DNA from: an uncultured Lachnospiraceae bacterium
Lineage (GTDB): Bacteria > Bacillota > Clostridia > Lachnospirales > Lachnospiraceae
Direction of reading: 5' to 3'
Length of the DNA stretch: 64,000 bases
NCBI GenBank assembly: GCA_947382625.1
Contig: CANDAG010000001.1
Coordinates: forward strand, 124,001-188,000
The notes below the pieces were generated by a model. That model did not search any database, was not told the origin of the DNA, and worked only from the letters and a program-made list of their open reading frames with translations. Positions 25,438 to 34,756 of this stretch are shown here, one piece after another. The position numbers and the translations under genes were made by a program. How positions within the stretch are numbered: the first letter of the stretch is position 1; the number at the start of each line of letters is the position of its first letter.

Positions 25438-27036
25438 CTATATTTCCAGCTTCTCGATTTTACACAGATGTCTTTTGTTTTTCTTTTCGTAGCTGATTCC
25501 AACAAGTAAAACGTTTCCTTTGTACTCTTTAAGGGCAGATACATATTTTCTTTTTTTAATCTGGCTAATGGCCCCTTCAGCGGTTTTATCCCATTTTAAT
25601 TCCAAAACTAACGCTGGTTTCAAAGAAGCCGGTTTCGGAAGGAAGACCATATCAGAAAATCCAATTCCGGCAGGCATTTCTCTTATGAGAGTGTAATCCT
25701 TGCAGGCACTGTAATATGCCAGAGTAATTACACTGCTCAGGGAAATCTCATTGTTGTAAATCAGGCTGGAAGAATGTTGCATATGAACTTCCTGTATCAT
25801 CTGTGCCACAGTGGTTTCGTCCATAGACAGGGTTGCTTTCAGCAAAGCATCTGATGTATTGATCGCTTTAATGACAGCATCCCATCCATCATTTTTGACT
25901 GCCCGGAGGAAAACACTCCTCACCTCTTCATTTGGAATGAATACTTCCTTTTGAGCAGTGTCATAGGCCAGATAACCCATATGAATTAACAGTGTAATTA
26001 CATCATCTGCAGAGTTAAAGGAGGTTATGTCATTTTGAAAAGAATCAACATCAATGTGACAGCTTCGATCTCCCAGCATATCCACGATCAGCTGCTTTAA
26101 TCCATCAAAATCCATTGAGATATATGTCATCAGAGATTCATAGGTTTCTGTTCTGGACCAGTAATTTCCAAATTCTCTGCTGTCTACCGCCTCAATTACA
26201 GAATTGGGACTGTAGATATGTCCTGCATTTTCAAAAAAATATCCATCATACCATCTCTGCATTTCTTTGAAAGGTAAACCATGCTCCTGGCAGAGCATTT
26301 TAACTTCTGTCTCTGTAAAACCGACATACTCTGCCATTTGCCTGGGACTGATCATAGTGTGTTCTCTGAAGTTATTCAGAGCCGACTGGGTGCCATACTT
26401 TTTGATCGGCAAAATTCCTGTGATATAAGCCAATTTTAAAAAGGCGCCTGACGGGGTTCCCTTAAACAGGCCTCTGAGCAGGTTGATGTATTCTTTCTGG
26501 AGTTTTTCGTTATTTTTATCCTCCCGAAACAGACAATCCCATTCATCAATGATGATGATAAACTGTTCCTTCGTTGCAGCATTGATGTTTGCCAATACAG
26601 ATGGCAAAGAAATATCTGTATTTCGGATATATTCCGGATATTCCTTTTTTAGTTCGGAGATCACCTGCTCCTGGATATAGCTTACTGCGCTCATGGCAGG
26701 ATTTCTCTTTATTTCTTCTAATGCATTTCCATACATCCACTGAATATCCAGAAAAATCACATTATACTTATTTAAATGCTGCCTGAAGGATTCACTTTGA
26801 CTGATCTTAAATCCGGCAAACAGTTCTTCGGAGAGGCATCCTTTACTATAATATGCTGCAAGCATAGTTACAGCCATTGTTTTGCCAAATCTTCTTGGTC
26901 TGCTGGAACAGATCAGCGGCCTGTCTTTTCCAATGCGGCTGTTGGTATATTTTATGAGTTCTGTTTTATCCACATATAATTCGGAATTAACGGAAACCTT
27001 AAACTGTTCATTTCCCGGATTTAGATAGATTCCCAT
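25438..27036 (-). CDS. AAA-ATPase/PD-(D/E)XK nuclease-like protein (PF09820/PF08011 type)
   Basis: 532 residues. The N-terminal ATPase-like domain has Walker A SRPRRFGKT near residue 45 and Walker B FIIIIDEWDCLF. The C-terminal domain carries PALVLELKWDK, a nuclease-like E-x-K core. The family is very common in gut Firmicutes and Bacteroidetes and its function is not established. The start lies 24 bases after the adenine deaminase stop with AGGAGA in between, so the two genes are probably one operon. A paralogue with the same architecture lies at 43979-45556. The gene is A+T-richer than ade. Confidence 0.82.
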   Translation of the reverse strand: MGIYLNPGNEQFKVSVNSELYVDKTELIKYTNSRIGKDRPLICSSRPRRFGKTMAVTMLAAYYSKGCLSEELFAGFKISQSESFRQHLNKYNVIFLDIQWMYGNALEEIKRNPAMSAVSYIQEQVISELKKEYPEYIRNTDISLPSVLANINAATKEQFIIIIDEWDCLFREDKNNEKLQKEYINLLRGLFKGTPSGAFLKLAYITGILPIKKYGTQSALNNFREHTMISPRQMAEYVGFTETEVKMLCQEHGLPFKEMQRWYDGYFFENAGHIYSPNSVIEAVDSREFGNYWSRTETYESLMTYISMDFDGLKQLIVDMLGDRSCHIDVDSFQNDITSFNSADDVITLLIHMGYLAYDTAQKEVFIPNEEVRSVFLRAVKNDGWDAVIKAINTSDALLKATLSMDETTVAQMIQEVHMQHSSSLIYNNEISLSSVITLAYYSACKDYTLIREMPAGIGFSDMVFLPKPASLKPALVLELKWDKTAEGAISQIKKRKYVSALKEYKGNVLLVGISYEKKNKRHLCKIEKLEI

Positions 27037-27060
27037 ATTTTTATTCTCCTTGCGGTTTAG

Positions 27061-28878
27061 TTACCGATCCTGAACCTCAATATCCACAAAGCAGAAGTGA
27101 TTACAGTCCACCAGTCCCCGATCGGTAAGCCGAAGCTCCGGCAGACAGGCTAAGGGGATCAGAGCCATAGTCATAAAAGGAGAGGGCATGGAGCAGCCGA
27201 TCTTTTTCCAGGCTTCCTCCAGAGAAGCAACGATCTTTCCAATCTCCTGTACAGGCTTGTCACTCATAAGGCCTGCGATGGGAAGAGGAACCAGTCCCAA
27301 AACCTCTCCGTTTTGTACGGCGCACATACCGCCGCCGCTTGCGATCAGGGTATTGGCGGCAAGGGCCATATCCTCATCATTGGTACCCACTACCAACAGA
27401 TTGTGGGCGTCATGGGCCACGGTGGAGGCCATTGCGCCACACCGGATCCCAAAGCCCTTTACGAAGCCGAAGCCCTTTTTGCCGGTTTCATGATGGCGCT
27501 CAAATACCACGGTTTTCAGCACATCCTGTTCCACGTCAGATTCCAGCAGGCCGTTCTTTACCGGAAGGGAGACATGACGTTCGTAATCACCTACCCGTGC
27601 AGGGATGACTTCGATGGCGCGGACAGTTACGGCGCCTTCCGGGCTGATGGATTCTTCTTTGGCAGGAATGCGGAAGGTTTCAGGAGTAATGGCGTCCTTG
27701 ATATGGATGGATCTGGTAGCCCATTCCGGATAGGTGTAAGGAGCGTATTCGCCTACAACAGCGCCGTCCTCGGCCGCCAGCTCGCCGTTGATCCAGACCT
27801 TCCTGACATTCAGAGCCTCCAGGCTGTCGAGCAGCACCATATCCGCACATTTTCCGGGTGCTATGCTTCCCAGTTCATGATCCATCTGGAAGCACTGAGC
27901 GCAGTTGATGGTGACCATCTGAATGGCGGTCAGAACATCGATGCCTTCCTCCACGGCCCGGCGGACAATGTGATCTAAGTGCCCCTGGGACAAAAGGGTA
28001 TGAGGATGGGTATCATCGGAGATCAGGCAGGCAAAACGGGTATCTACTTTATTTTCGGTAATGCTTCTGGCAACCTCCTTTAAATCATGCCACGCAGAGC
28101 CTTCCCGGAACATGGCGTACATTCCCAGGCGCATTTTGGCAAGAGCGTCCTCGGCCCTTGTGGATTCGTGGCAGCAGCGGACGCCGGAAGCAACGTAAGC
28201 GTTAAGGCCTTTTCCGTTTTCGGGCATGGAATAATGGCCGGTAACGATCTTTCCTGCCTTTAAGGTATTGCCAGTGATGGCGTGGGTTTCCTCATTGGAG
28301 GAAAGAATACCGGGGAAATTCATCATTTCGCCGAGTCCCACGCAGGTATCCCAGTCCATGGTCCTGGCCACATCCTCCGGTCCGATATGGGAGCCGGTGT
28401 CCTCAAATCCGGGGACAGCGGGCACACAGGAAGGTGTGGTGAGCATGGCTTTTAAGGGAGTGCGGGCAGCATCCTCCATCATACACTGGACGCCCTCTAA
28501 GCCAAGCACGTTGCAGATTTCGTGGGGATCCATATAAATACCTACGGTTCCATGGGGAATAACTGCTTTGGCGTATTCACCTACGCCCATCATGGAAGAT
28601 TCCACATGGATATGGCCGTCCAGAAAGCCCGGCGCAAGATACTGGCCTTCTGCATCTACGACTTCGGTGCCCTCACCGATACAGTGTGCGGCGTCGCCCA
28701 CTAAAGCGATCCGTCCGGCAGATATGGCAATGGATACATCAGGCAGGATTTCCTTTGTGCAGACATTGACCAGATTTGCGTGGACAATGACCATGTCGGC
28801 CGGTTTTGCGCCACCGGCCACAGCCGAGAGCTGAGCGCTTACCTCCCATAAGGGATGTTTACAAAAATGATTGATCAT
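27061..28878 (-). CDS. ade: Adenine deaminase
   Basis: 605 residues, the usual length. The amidohydrolase metal motif GHIHVESSMM is near residue 90 and the C-terminal family motif VAHDAHNLLVVGTND is present. The enzyme turns adenine into hypoxanthine and ammonia in purine salvage. AAAGGAGGG precedes the start at 28878. It is divergent from asnS; on its strand TATAAT with a poor -35 box lies about 65 bases upstream. The downstream ATPase gene appears to share its transcript, an odd pairing with no known reason. Confidence 0.95.
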   Translation of the reverse strand: MINHFCKHPLWEVSAQLSAVAGGAKPADMVIVHANLVNVCTKEILPDVSIAISAGRIALVGDAAHCIGEGTEVVDAEGQYLAPGFLDGHIHVESSMMGVGEYAKAVIPHGTVGIYMDPHEICNVLGLEGVQCMMEDAARTPLKAMLTTPSCVPAVPGFEDTGSHIGPEDVARTMDWDTCVGLGEMMNFPGILSSNEETHAITGNTLKAGKIVTGHYSMPENGKGLNAYVASGVRCCHESTRAEDALAKMRLGMYAMFREGSAWHDLKEVARSITENKVDTRFACLISDDTHPHTLLSQGHLDHIVRRAVEEGIDVLTAIQMVTINCAQCFQMDHELGSIAPGKCADMVLLDSLEALNVRKVWINGELAAEDGAVVGEYAPYTYPEWATRSIHIKDAITPETFRIPAKEESISPEGAVTVRAIEVIPARVGDYERHVSLPVKNGLLESDVEQDVLKTVVFERHHETGKKGFGFVKGFGIRCGAMASTVAHDAHNLLVVGTNDEDMALAANTLIASGGGMCAVQNGEVLGLVPLPIAGLMSDKPVQEIGKIVASLEEAWKKIGCSMPSPFMTMALIPLACLPELRLTDRGLVDCNHFCFVDIEVQDR

Positions 28879-28912
28879 GATACCCTCCTTTGTAAAGTCT
28901 GTTCCTGCATGC

Positions 28913-28941
28913 TTGACGCAGGGGATTTAAGTTGATAGTAT
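28913..28941 (+). promoter_or_regulatory. Probable asnS promoter
   Basis: TTGACG (28913-28918), 17 bases, TAGTAT (28936-28941). The leader would be about 100 bases; no T-box or other riboswitch pattern was recognised in it. Confidence 0.45.
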
Positions 28942-29045
28942 GATTATACCCTATTTTTACAGCAGTTGCCATACACAGGGTTTTAGAGAAGAAAAAAATG
29001 TGGTAGAATATTAAAAAATCTGAACAGGAGAAAGGCAGGATTACA

Positions 29046-30437
29046 ATGGAACAGACCAATATAAAGGATATATTCCGGGAAAAAGAAAAATACGCAGATC
29101 AGGAAGTGAAGGTAGGCGGCTGGGTAAGAAGCAACAGAGACTCCAAGACCTTCGGCTTTCTGGTGATCAATGACGGAAGCTTTTTTGAACCGTTGCAGGT
29201 GGTATACTCCGACGCCATGGAAGGATTTGAAGAGATCACAAGGATCGGGGTAGGCGCCGCGGTCACAGTGACAGGCCGGATCGTGGTGACGCCGGGAGCC
29301 AAGCAGCCTTTGGAGATGCAGGCGAAGGAGGTTGTGCTGGAAGGTTTTTCCCCTTCCGATTATCCTCTGCAGAAGAAGCGCCACAGCTTTGAATATCTGC
29401 GGACGATCTCTCATCTGCGGGCGCGGACTAACACCTTCCAGGCAGTATTTCGGGTGCGCTCCCTTGCGGCTTACGCCATCCATCAGTTTTTTCAGGAAAG
29501 AGGGTTTGTCTACGTACACACGCCTTTGATCACTGGAAGCGACTGTGAGGGCGCGGGAGAAATGTTTAAGGTCACCACTCTGGATCTGGAAAATGTGCCC
29601 AGGACAGCAGAGGGGGCGGTGGATTACAGCCAGGATTTCTTTGGCAAGCCCACCAATCTTACGGTGAGCGGTCAGCTTAATGTAGAGACCTACGCCTTTG
29701 CGTTTAAAAATGTATACACCTTCGGGCCTACCTTCCGGGCAGAAAATTCCAACACCTCCCGCCATGCGGCCGAGTTCTGGATGATCGAGCCGGAGATGTG
29801 CTTTGCGGATCTTAAGGACGATATGATGGTTGCGGAGGCAATGCTGAAGTATGTGATCCGTTACGTGCTTGACAACGCGCCGGAGGAGATGGCGTTTTTC
29901 AACCAGTTCGTGGACAAGGGGCTGATCGAGCGTTTGCAGCATGTGCTGGATTCGGAATTCGGGCATGTGACCTATACGGAAGCCATTGAGATCCTGGAGA
30001 AGCACAATGATGAATTTGAGTATAAGGTACACTGGGGAAGCGATTTACAGACCGAGCACGAAAGATACCTTACCGAAAAGGAATTTAAACGTCCGGTATT
30101 TGTGACAGATTACCCCAAGGAGATCAAGGCCTTTTATATGAAGCTCAATGAGGATGGAAAGACTGTGGCGGCCATGGACTGTCTGGTTCCGGGCATCGGC
30201 GAGATCATCGGCGGCAGCCAGAGAGAGGATCAGTTAGAGCTTCTTGTAGAGCGTATGGAGGAGCTTCATTTAAATAAGGAAGATTATGAATTCTATCTGG
30301 ATCTGCGCCGTTACGGCTCCGTGCGCCATGCAGGCTTCGGGCTGGGATTTGAGAGATGTGTGATGTACCTCACCGGTATGGCAAACATCAGGGATGTGAT
30401 CCCCTTCCCCAGAACAGTAAATAACTGCGAGCTGTAA
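29046..30437 (+). CDS. asnS: Asparaginyl-tRNA synthetase
   Basis: 463 residues. An N-terminal OB-fold anticodon-binding domain (about 1-100, [20 protein letters not shown]) precedes a class II catalytic core with motif 2 [20 protein letters not shown] and motif 3 [15 protein letters not shown]. It charges tRNA-Asn with asparagine. The AsnS rather than AspS assignment rests on overall resemblance and length. GGAGAAAGG precedes the start. hemA follows 41 bases later. Confidence 0.94.
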   Translation: MEQTNIKDIFREKEKYADQEVKVGGWVRSNRDSKTFGFLVINDGSFFEPLQVVYSDAMEGFEEITRIGVGAAVTVTGRIVVTPGAKQPLEMQAKEVVLEGFSPSDYPLQKKRHSFEYLRTISHLRARTNTFQAVFRVRSLAAYAIHQFFQERGFVYVHTPLITGSDCEGAGEMFKVTTLDLENVPRTAEGAVDYSQDFFGKPTNLTVSGQLNVETYAFAFKNVYTFGPTFRAENSNTSRHAAEFWMIEPEMCFADLKDDMMVAEAMLKYVIRYVLDNAPEEMAFFNQFVDKGLIERLQHVLDSEFGHVTYTEAIEILEKHNDEFEYKVHWGSDLQTEHERYLTEKEFKRPVFVTDYPKEIKAFYMKLNEDGKTVAAMDCLVPGIGEIIGGSQREDQLELLVERMEELHLNKEDYEFYLDLRRYGSVRHAGFGLGFERCVMYLTGMANIRDVIPFPRTVNNCEL

Positions 30438-30478
30438 GCAACGATAACGGACGGATCAATGAACTGAGGAATACACTT

Positions 30479-31621
30479 ATGATATTCGTCATTTCCGCCA
30501 ATTACAAAAACGCCGGGATGCGGATCCGGCAAAAAATGGCGCTGCCCCCAGAAGAGGCGGCAGAGCTGCAAGGTGCATGTAAAGAGGCAGGTATCCTGGA
30601 GACCGTTTATCTTTCCACCTGTAATCGCTGTGAGCTTTATGGTAACGGTGATTACCGGAAAGCCTTAGAGCTTCTTGCCAGGCAAACCCAAAATGATATT
30701 TCAGAGCTGAAAGGCAGTATCCTCGTGAAACAGGAGGATGCCGCCATTCGGCATCTTTTTTATGTGGCAGGCGGAATGGATTCCATGGTGATCGGTGAGG
30801 ACGAGATCTTAGGCCAGCTGCGGAGGGCTTACATATGCGCCAGAGAGGGAGGCTTCACCGGCTCCCGGTTTCATATGATTTTCCAGTCGGCCTTAGAAGC
30901 GGCAAAACGGGTGAAAACAGAAACTCTTTTATCCAAAAGCTCTGTCAGCATTGCCACCCTGGCCGCAGCCCAGTGCCACAAATTTTTCGACGGCGAAATG
31001 TTTGACGGCAAAATTTCGGGGCGCAAAAAGAAGGTTCTGATCATGGGCGGAAGCGGGGATACCGGAAGAAAGGTGATCAAAAACCTGCTTTCTTACGGGG
31101 ACTGTGAGATCACGGCAACGGTCAGAGAGAGCCATTCTCTGGGAGAGGACGTGCGGATCGTGCCCTTTGCCCGGCGGTATCAATACATGGAAGAAGCCGA
31201 TATTGTGATAAGCGCCACCACGAGCCCCCATTACACGGTTACCCGGGCGGGGCTTAAGGTGCATCAGGTTACGGAAAGACCCAGGCTTTTTGTGGATCTT
31301 GCGGTTCCCTGCGATATTGACGATTGCGTGCTGGAAATGGAAGGGACTTCCCTGATCAAAATCGATGATTTTCAAAGGATTGCCGAGGATCATAATCAGA
31401 TCAAACAGGAGGAGCTTCACACAGCGGAGAGCATTCTTTTGGAGGAGCTGGATGAGCTTCGGAAGGAAATGGCGTTTCATGATTTTTATCCTGTGTTTGC
31501 AGCGATGAAGGAGAAGATGCCAAGGGAGATGGAACAGTTTATCTATCGGTACCGGAAAACGGCGAATGCAGATGAGCTGATAAGCTTTTTGGGAGTGCTG
31601 GAGAGGATGGGCGGCATATGA
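30479..31621 (+). CDS. hemA: Glutamyl-tRNA reductase
   Basis: 380 residues. The catalytic cysteine lies in STCNRCELYG near residue 45, followed by the family stretch GGMDSMVIGEDEILGQ and an NADPH-binding domain around VLIMGGSGDTGRKV. It makes glutamate-1-semialdehyde from glutamyl-tRNA, the first step of the C5 tetrapyrrole pathway. The C-terminal dimerisation helix region is shorter than in E. coli-like proteins. Its stop overlaps the next start by ATGA. It heads the hemA to hemL cluster. Confidence 0.92.
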   Translation: MIFVISANYKNAGMRIRQKMALPPEEAAELQGACKEAGILETVYLSTCNRCELYGNGDYRKALELLARQTQNDISELKGSILVKQEDAAIRHLFYVAGGMDSMVIGEDEILGQLRRAYICAREGGFTGSRFHMIFQSALEAAKRVKTETLLSKSSVSIATLAAAQCHKFFDGEMFDGKISGRKKKVLIMGGSGDTGRKVIKNLLSYGDCEITATVRESHSLGEDVRIVPFARRYQYMEEADIVISATTSPHYTVTRAGLKVHQVTERPRLFVDLAVPCDIDDCVLEMEGTSLIKIDDFQRIAEDHNQIKQEELHTAESILLEELDELRKEMAFHDFYPVFAAMKEKMPREMEQFIYRYRKTANADELISFLGVLERMGGI

Positions 31622-33207
31622 ATTTATTCCCTTTTTTTGAGGATATAGAAGGAAAAATATTTTTGGTCATCGGCGGCGGGAAGGTTGCAAAAGGAAAAGC
31701 TTCCCGGCTTTTGCGCTTCGGAGCAAATGTTCTGGTGGTGGCACCGAAGACAGAGATAGCGGGAACCTGCATAGGCAGTTCCTGCACAGAAGGAGCAGAC
31801 AGAGAAGGAGCATGCAGGGAAGAAGCTTGCAGGAAAGGCATGTATAGGGAAGAGGCGGAGCTTGCAGGACTGCGCGATGTGGTATGCCATACAGAAGGGA
31901 TCTGTATTCTGAAAAAGGAATTTCAGGAGGAGGATCTTCTTTTGGCTGACTATGTGATTACGGCCACGGATGACCATGAACTGAACACCCAAGTGGCAAG
32001 GGCCTGCAGGGAAAGGGGCATTCCTGTAAATGCAGTGGATGATCCGGAATTATGCACCTTTATTTTTCCAAGTGTGATCAAAAAAGGGGCGCTTACTCTG
32101 GGGATTTCCACAGGGGGAAGCAGTCCTACGGCGTCCCGGCTTTTGCGGGAGAAGATCGAGGAGCTTCTGCCCCGGGAAACGGAGGATATTCTGGAGCGGA
32201 TGGAGGGGCTTCGCAAAGGCTGGAAGAGCTGTCCTTCCATGGCCGCTAAGAAGAAAGCCAACCGCCGTGCGCTTCTTAGGCTTCTGGAAACGGAGAACCA
32301 GGCTTCCGAGGAGGAAATCCAAAGGATCATGGAGGAAGAAAGAGAGAAAAACTGGGCCATTGCCACAAGAGGAAGCGCCCTTGCCCTGGCACAGGCAGAG
32401 ATCGTCCGGGAGCTGCTGAAGGAGAAGGACATAGACGCAGAGATCCGGATCGTTTCCACAAAGGGGGATAAGGATCGTATCCATCCCTTACAGGAAATCG
32501 GAGGTAAGGGACTGTTTGTAAAGGAAGTGGAGCAGGAGCTTCTTTCCGGCAGGGCGGATATCGCCGTACATTCCGGCAAGGATTTACCTTATGCCCTTGC
32601 AGAGGGCACAGTGATCGCAGGGGTTCCCAAGGCGGCGGACGGAAGGGACTGTCTGATCACCGTGAAGGGCAGAGACCTTCCCAAGGAGGCACGGATCGGA
32701 ACCGGAAGTCCCCGGCGGATCCTGCAGATGAAAAAGCTGCTGCCGGATGCCGCCCCGGTTTCCATCCGGGGAAATGTGGATACCCGGCTTCAAAAGCTTC
32801 GGGAAGGAAGCTATGACGGGATTTTTCTTGCCAAAGCGGGGCTGGACCGGCTGCAGACGGATCTGTCGGAGTTTGATGTGCGGATTTTTTCACAGGAGGA
32901 ATTCCTGCCTGCGGCCTGCCAGGGGATCCTGGCGGTGCAGTGCCGGGAGGAAGACACGATAAGAAGGAAGATCCTTGAGGAGCTCTCCGACTATGACGCT
33001 GCCCGAAGATTTGAAGCGGAGCGTTATCTGTTAAGACTGCTTAAGGCGGAATGTACAGATCCTGTGGGAGTCTGTGCGGAGGTAAGAGGAGAGCAGATCT
33101 CCATTCGGGCGCTGCTTGGAGAAAAGGAGGCACAGCGCTGCGGAGCCTGGGCAGATTATCAAAGGCTTTGTCTGGAAATTGCAGAGGAGATCGGTGTGAA
33201 AGGATAG
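31618..33207 (+). CDS. hemC: Fusion of precorrin-2 dehydrogenase (SirC/Met8-like) and porphobilinogen deaminase (HemC)
   Basis: 529 residues. Residues 1-230 form a SirC/CysG-N-like dehydrogenase with an NAD site FLVIGGGKVAKGK. From about 236 the HemC part starts (NWAIATRGSALALAQAE), with the substrate-binding HSGKDLPYAL and GTGSPRR. The cysteine that anchors the dipyrromethane cofactor is in LKAECTDPVG near residue 480. HemC makes hydroxymethylbilane; the dehydrogenase turns precorrin-2 into sirohydrochlorin. Residues 47-82 are an unusual Cys/Arg/Glu-rich insertion with imperfect REGACREEACRKG repeats. Translation is coupled to hemA and cobA-hemD lies 37 bases later. Confidence 0.9.
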   Translation: MNLFPFFEDIEGKIFLVIGGGKVAKGKASRLLRFGANVLVVAPKTEIAGTCIGSSCTEGADREGACREEACRKGMYREEAELAGLRDVVCHTEGICILKKEFQEEDLLLADYVITATDDHELNTQVARACRERGIPVNAVDDPELCTFIFPSVIKKGALTLGISTGGSSPTASRLLREKIEELLPRETEDILERMEGLRKGWKSCPSMAAKKKANRRALLRLLETENQASEEEIQRIMEEEREKNWAIATRGSALALAQAEIVRELLKEKDIDAEIRIVSTKGDKDRIHPLQEIGGKGLFVKEVEQELLSGRADIAVHSGKDLPYALAEGTVIAGVPKAADGRDCLITVKGRDLPKEARIGTGSPRRILQMKKLLPDAAPVSIRGNVDTRLQKLREGSYDGIFLAKAGLDRLQTDLSEFDVRIFSQEEFLPAACQGILAVQCREEDTIRRKILEELSDYDAARRFEAERYLLRLLKAECTDPVGVCAEVRGEQISIRALLGEKEAQRCGAWADYQRLCLEIAEEIGVKG

Positions 33208-33212
33208 CCACG

Positions 33213-33230
33213 GGCGAAGCCCGCGGCATG
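33213..33230. repeat. Small hairpin between hemC and cobA-hemD
   Basis: CGGGC GAA GCCCG with flanking GCC / GGC. It has no T run, so is more likely a mRNA stabiliser or a reduced REP-like unit than a terminator. Confidence 0.35.
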
Positions 33231-33244
33231 CAGGGGGGATCAAA

Positions 33245-34756
33245 ATGCAGAAGGAAGGCAGTGTAACCTTAGTAGGGGCAGGCTGCGGAAAGGATCTGAT
33301 CACGGTAAAGGGCCTGCTGGCTCTGGAAAAAGCCGATGTGGTGATTTATGACGATCTGATCGATCAGGGTCTGCTGCTGAAGACCCGGCGGGACTGCGAG
33401 AAGGTCTATGTGGGAAAGCGCAGCGGAAAGCATAGTAAGAGCCAGGAAGAGATCAACGTGCTTCTTGTAAAAAAGGCAAAAGAAGGGAAGCAGGTGATCC
33501 GCTTAAAAGGGGGAGACAGCTTTGTGTTCGGGCGGGGTGGAGAGGAGCTTCTTTTTTTGCAAAAAGAAGGCATTCCCTACGACGTGGTTCCGGGCGTGAC
33601 ATCAGGGATTGCTGTGCCGGGGCATGCAGGCATTCCCGTAACTCATCGGGGCGTGGCACAGTCCGTAACAATTGTAACGGGGCATTCCGCTTCCGGAGAG
33701 GAAGAGGATTATCAGGCGCTGGCAAAGCTGAAAGGGACTTTGGTGTTTTTGATGGGGCTTGGCCGGATCAGAGAGATCACCGAAAAGCTTATGGCAAAGG
33801 GAAAGGCGGAGGATACCCCGGCGGCTATTATTTCAAACGGATTTACGGCAAAGGAGAAGCGGATCGACGGGACTCTTTCCGATATTGCCGGGAAGGCGAA
33901 GCTGGCGCAGACCCCTGCGGTGCTGGTGGTGGGGCAGACGGCAGGACTGACTTTGGCGCGTACCCTTCGGGGAGAGCTTGAAGGAATTTCAGTGACCGTT
34001 ACGGGAACGGAGCGTTTTGTGGGCAAAATGGGGAAGCGTCTGGGAGAGCTGGGAGCCGAGACAGATTGCAGACCCTGTCTCCGGGTGATACCGGATTATG
34101 AAAAAATCCCGGCTTCCCTTGAAGTTTTTGGCTGGCTGGTTTTTACCAGTGCCAATGGAGTGGAGGTGTTTTTTGAAGGCCTGTCCCGGCGAAGGATAGA
34201 TGTGCGCAGGCTTTCCCGATTGAAGTTTGCCTGTATCGGTCCGGGAACAGCGGACAAGCTGGGAGAGTATGGGATTTATGCAGACCTTCTGCCTGATGTC
34301 TATAGGGCGGCAAAGTTAGGAGAAGCCCTGGCCTCTAAAGTGGCGGCCGGAGAAAAGGCGCTCATCCTTCGGGCGAAGGACGGCTCACCGGAGCTGAGAG
34401 CCGAACTGGATAAGGGGAGAGTTTTCTTTGAAGATATTGCCATTTATCACACGGAGCCCGTGGCAGAAGGGTCTGGGAGTTTTTGTGCCGGGACGGATTA
34501 TATTATATTTGGAAGCGCTCATGGGGTGGAGAGCTTCCTGCAAAATGGTGATTTTTCTGACCGGACAACGCCGGTATGCATGGGGCCGGTGACGGCAGAG
34601 GCGCTGGGGAAGATGAGAAAAGGGACCCGCGCCGCAGGAAAAGAGGCGGCGGAGGAAGCGGTTTGCCTGATACCGGAGCAGTACACGGTAGAAGGGGTAG
34701 TGGAGACGATCATCAAGGACAGTAGAAGAAAAGAAATGAGGTTTGACAGAGAATGA
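33245..34756 (+). CDS. cobA-hemD: Fusion of uroporphyrinogen-III C-methyltransferase (CobA) and uroporphyrinogen-III synthase (HemD)
   Basis: 503 residues. The N-terminal 245 residues are a SUMT methyltransferase (VGAGCGKDLITVKG, RLKGGDSFVFGRGGEE, VVPGVTSGIA). The remaining 255 are a HemD domain (VTVTGTERFVGKMGKRLGEL, FTSANGVEVFF). HemD closes hydroxymethylbilane to uroporphyrinogen III and CobA adds two methyl groups to give precorrin-2, the branch to sirohaem and cobalamin. Such fusions are known in Firmicutes. The stop overlaps hemB by ATGA. A GGGGGG-rich ribosome site precedes the start. Confidence 0.93.
   Translation: MQKEGSVTLVGAGCGKDLITVKGLLALEKADVVIYDDLIDQGLLLKTRRDCEKVYVGKRSGKHSKSQEEINVLLVKKAKEGKQVIRLKGGDSFVFGRGGEELLFLQKEGIPYDVVPGVTSGIAVPGHAGIPVTHRGVAQSVTIVTGHSASGEEEDYQALAKLKGTLVFLMGLGRIREITEKLMAKGKAEDTPAAIISNGFTAKEKRIDGTLSDIAGKAKLAQTPAVLVVGQTAGLTLARTLRGELEGISVTVTGTERFVGKMGKRLGELGAETDCRPCLRVIPDYEKIPASLEVFGWLVFTSANGVEVFFEGLSRRRIDVRRLSRLKFACIGPGTADKLGEYGIYADLLPDVYRAAKLGEALASKVAAGEKALILRAKDGSPELRAELDKGRVFFEDIAIYHTEPVAEGSGSFCAGTDYIIFGSAHGVESFLQNGDFSDRTTPVCMGPVTAEALGKMRKGTRAAGKEAAEEAVCLIPEQYTVEGVVETIIKDSRRKEMRFDRE

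Noticed and set aside
28983..30032. A 349-codon minus-strand open frame covering asnS
   Set aside because: It lies wholly opposite a confident asnS gene and has no recognisable domain; it is an antisense shadow.
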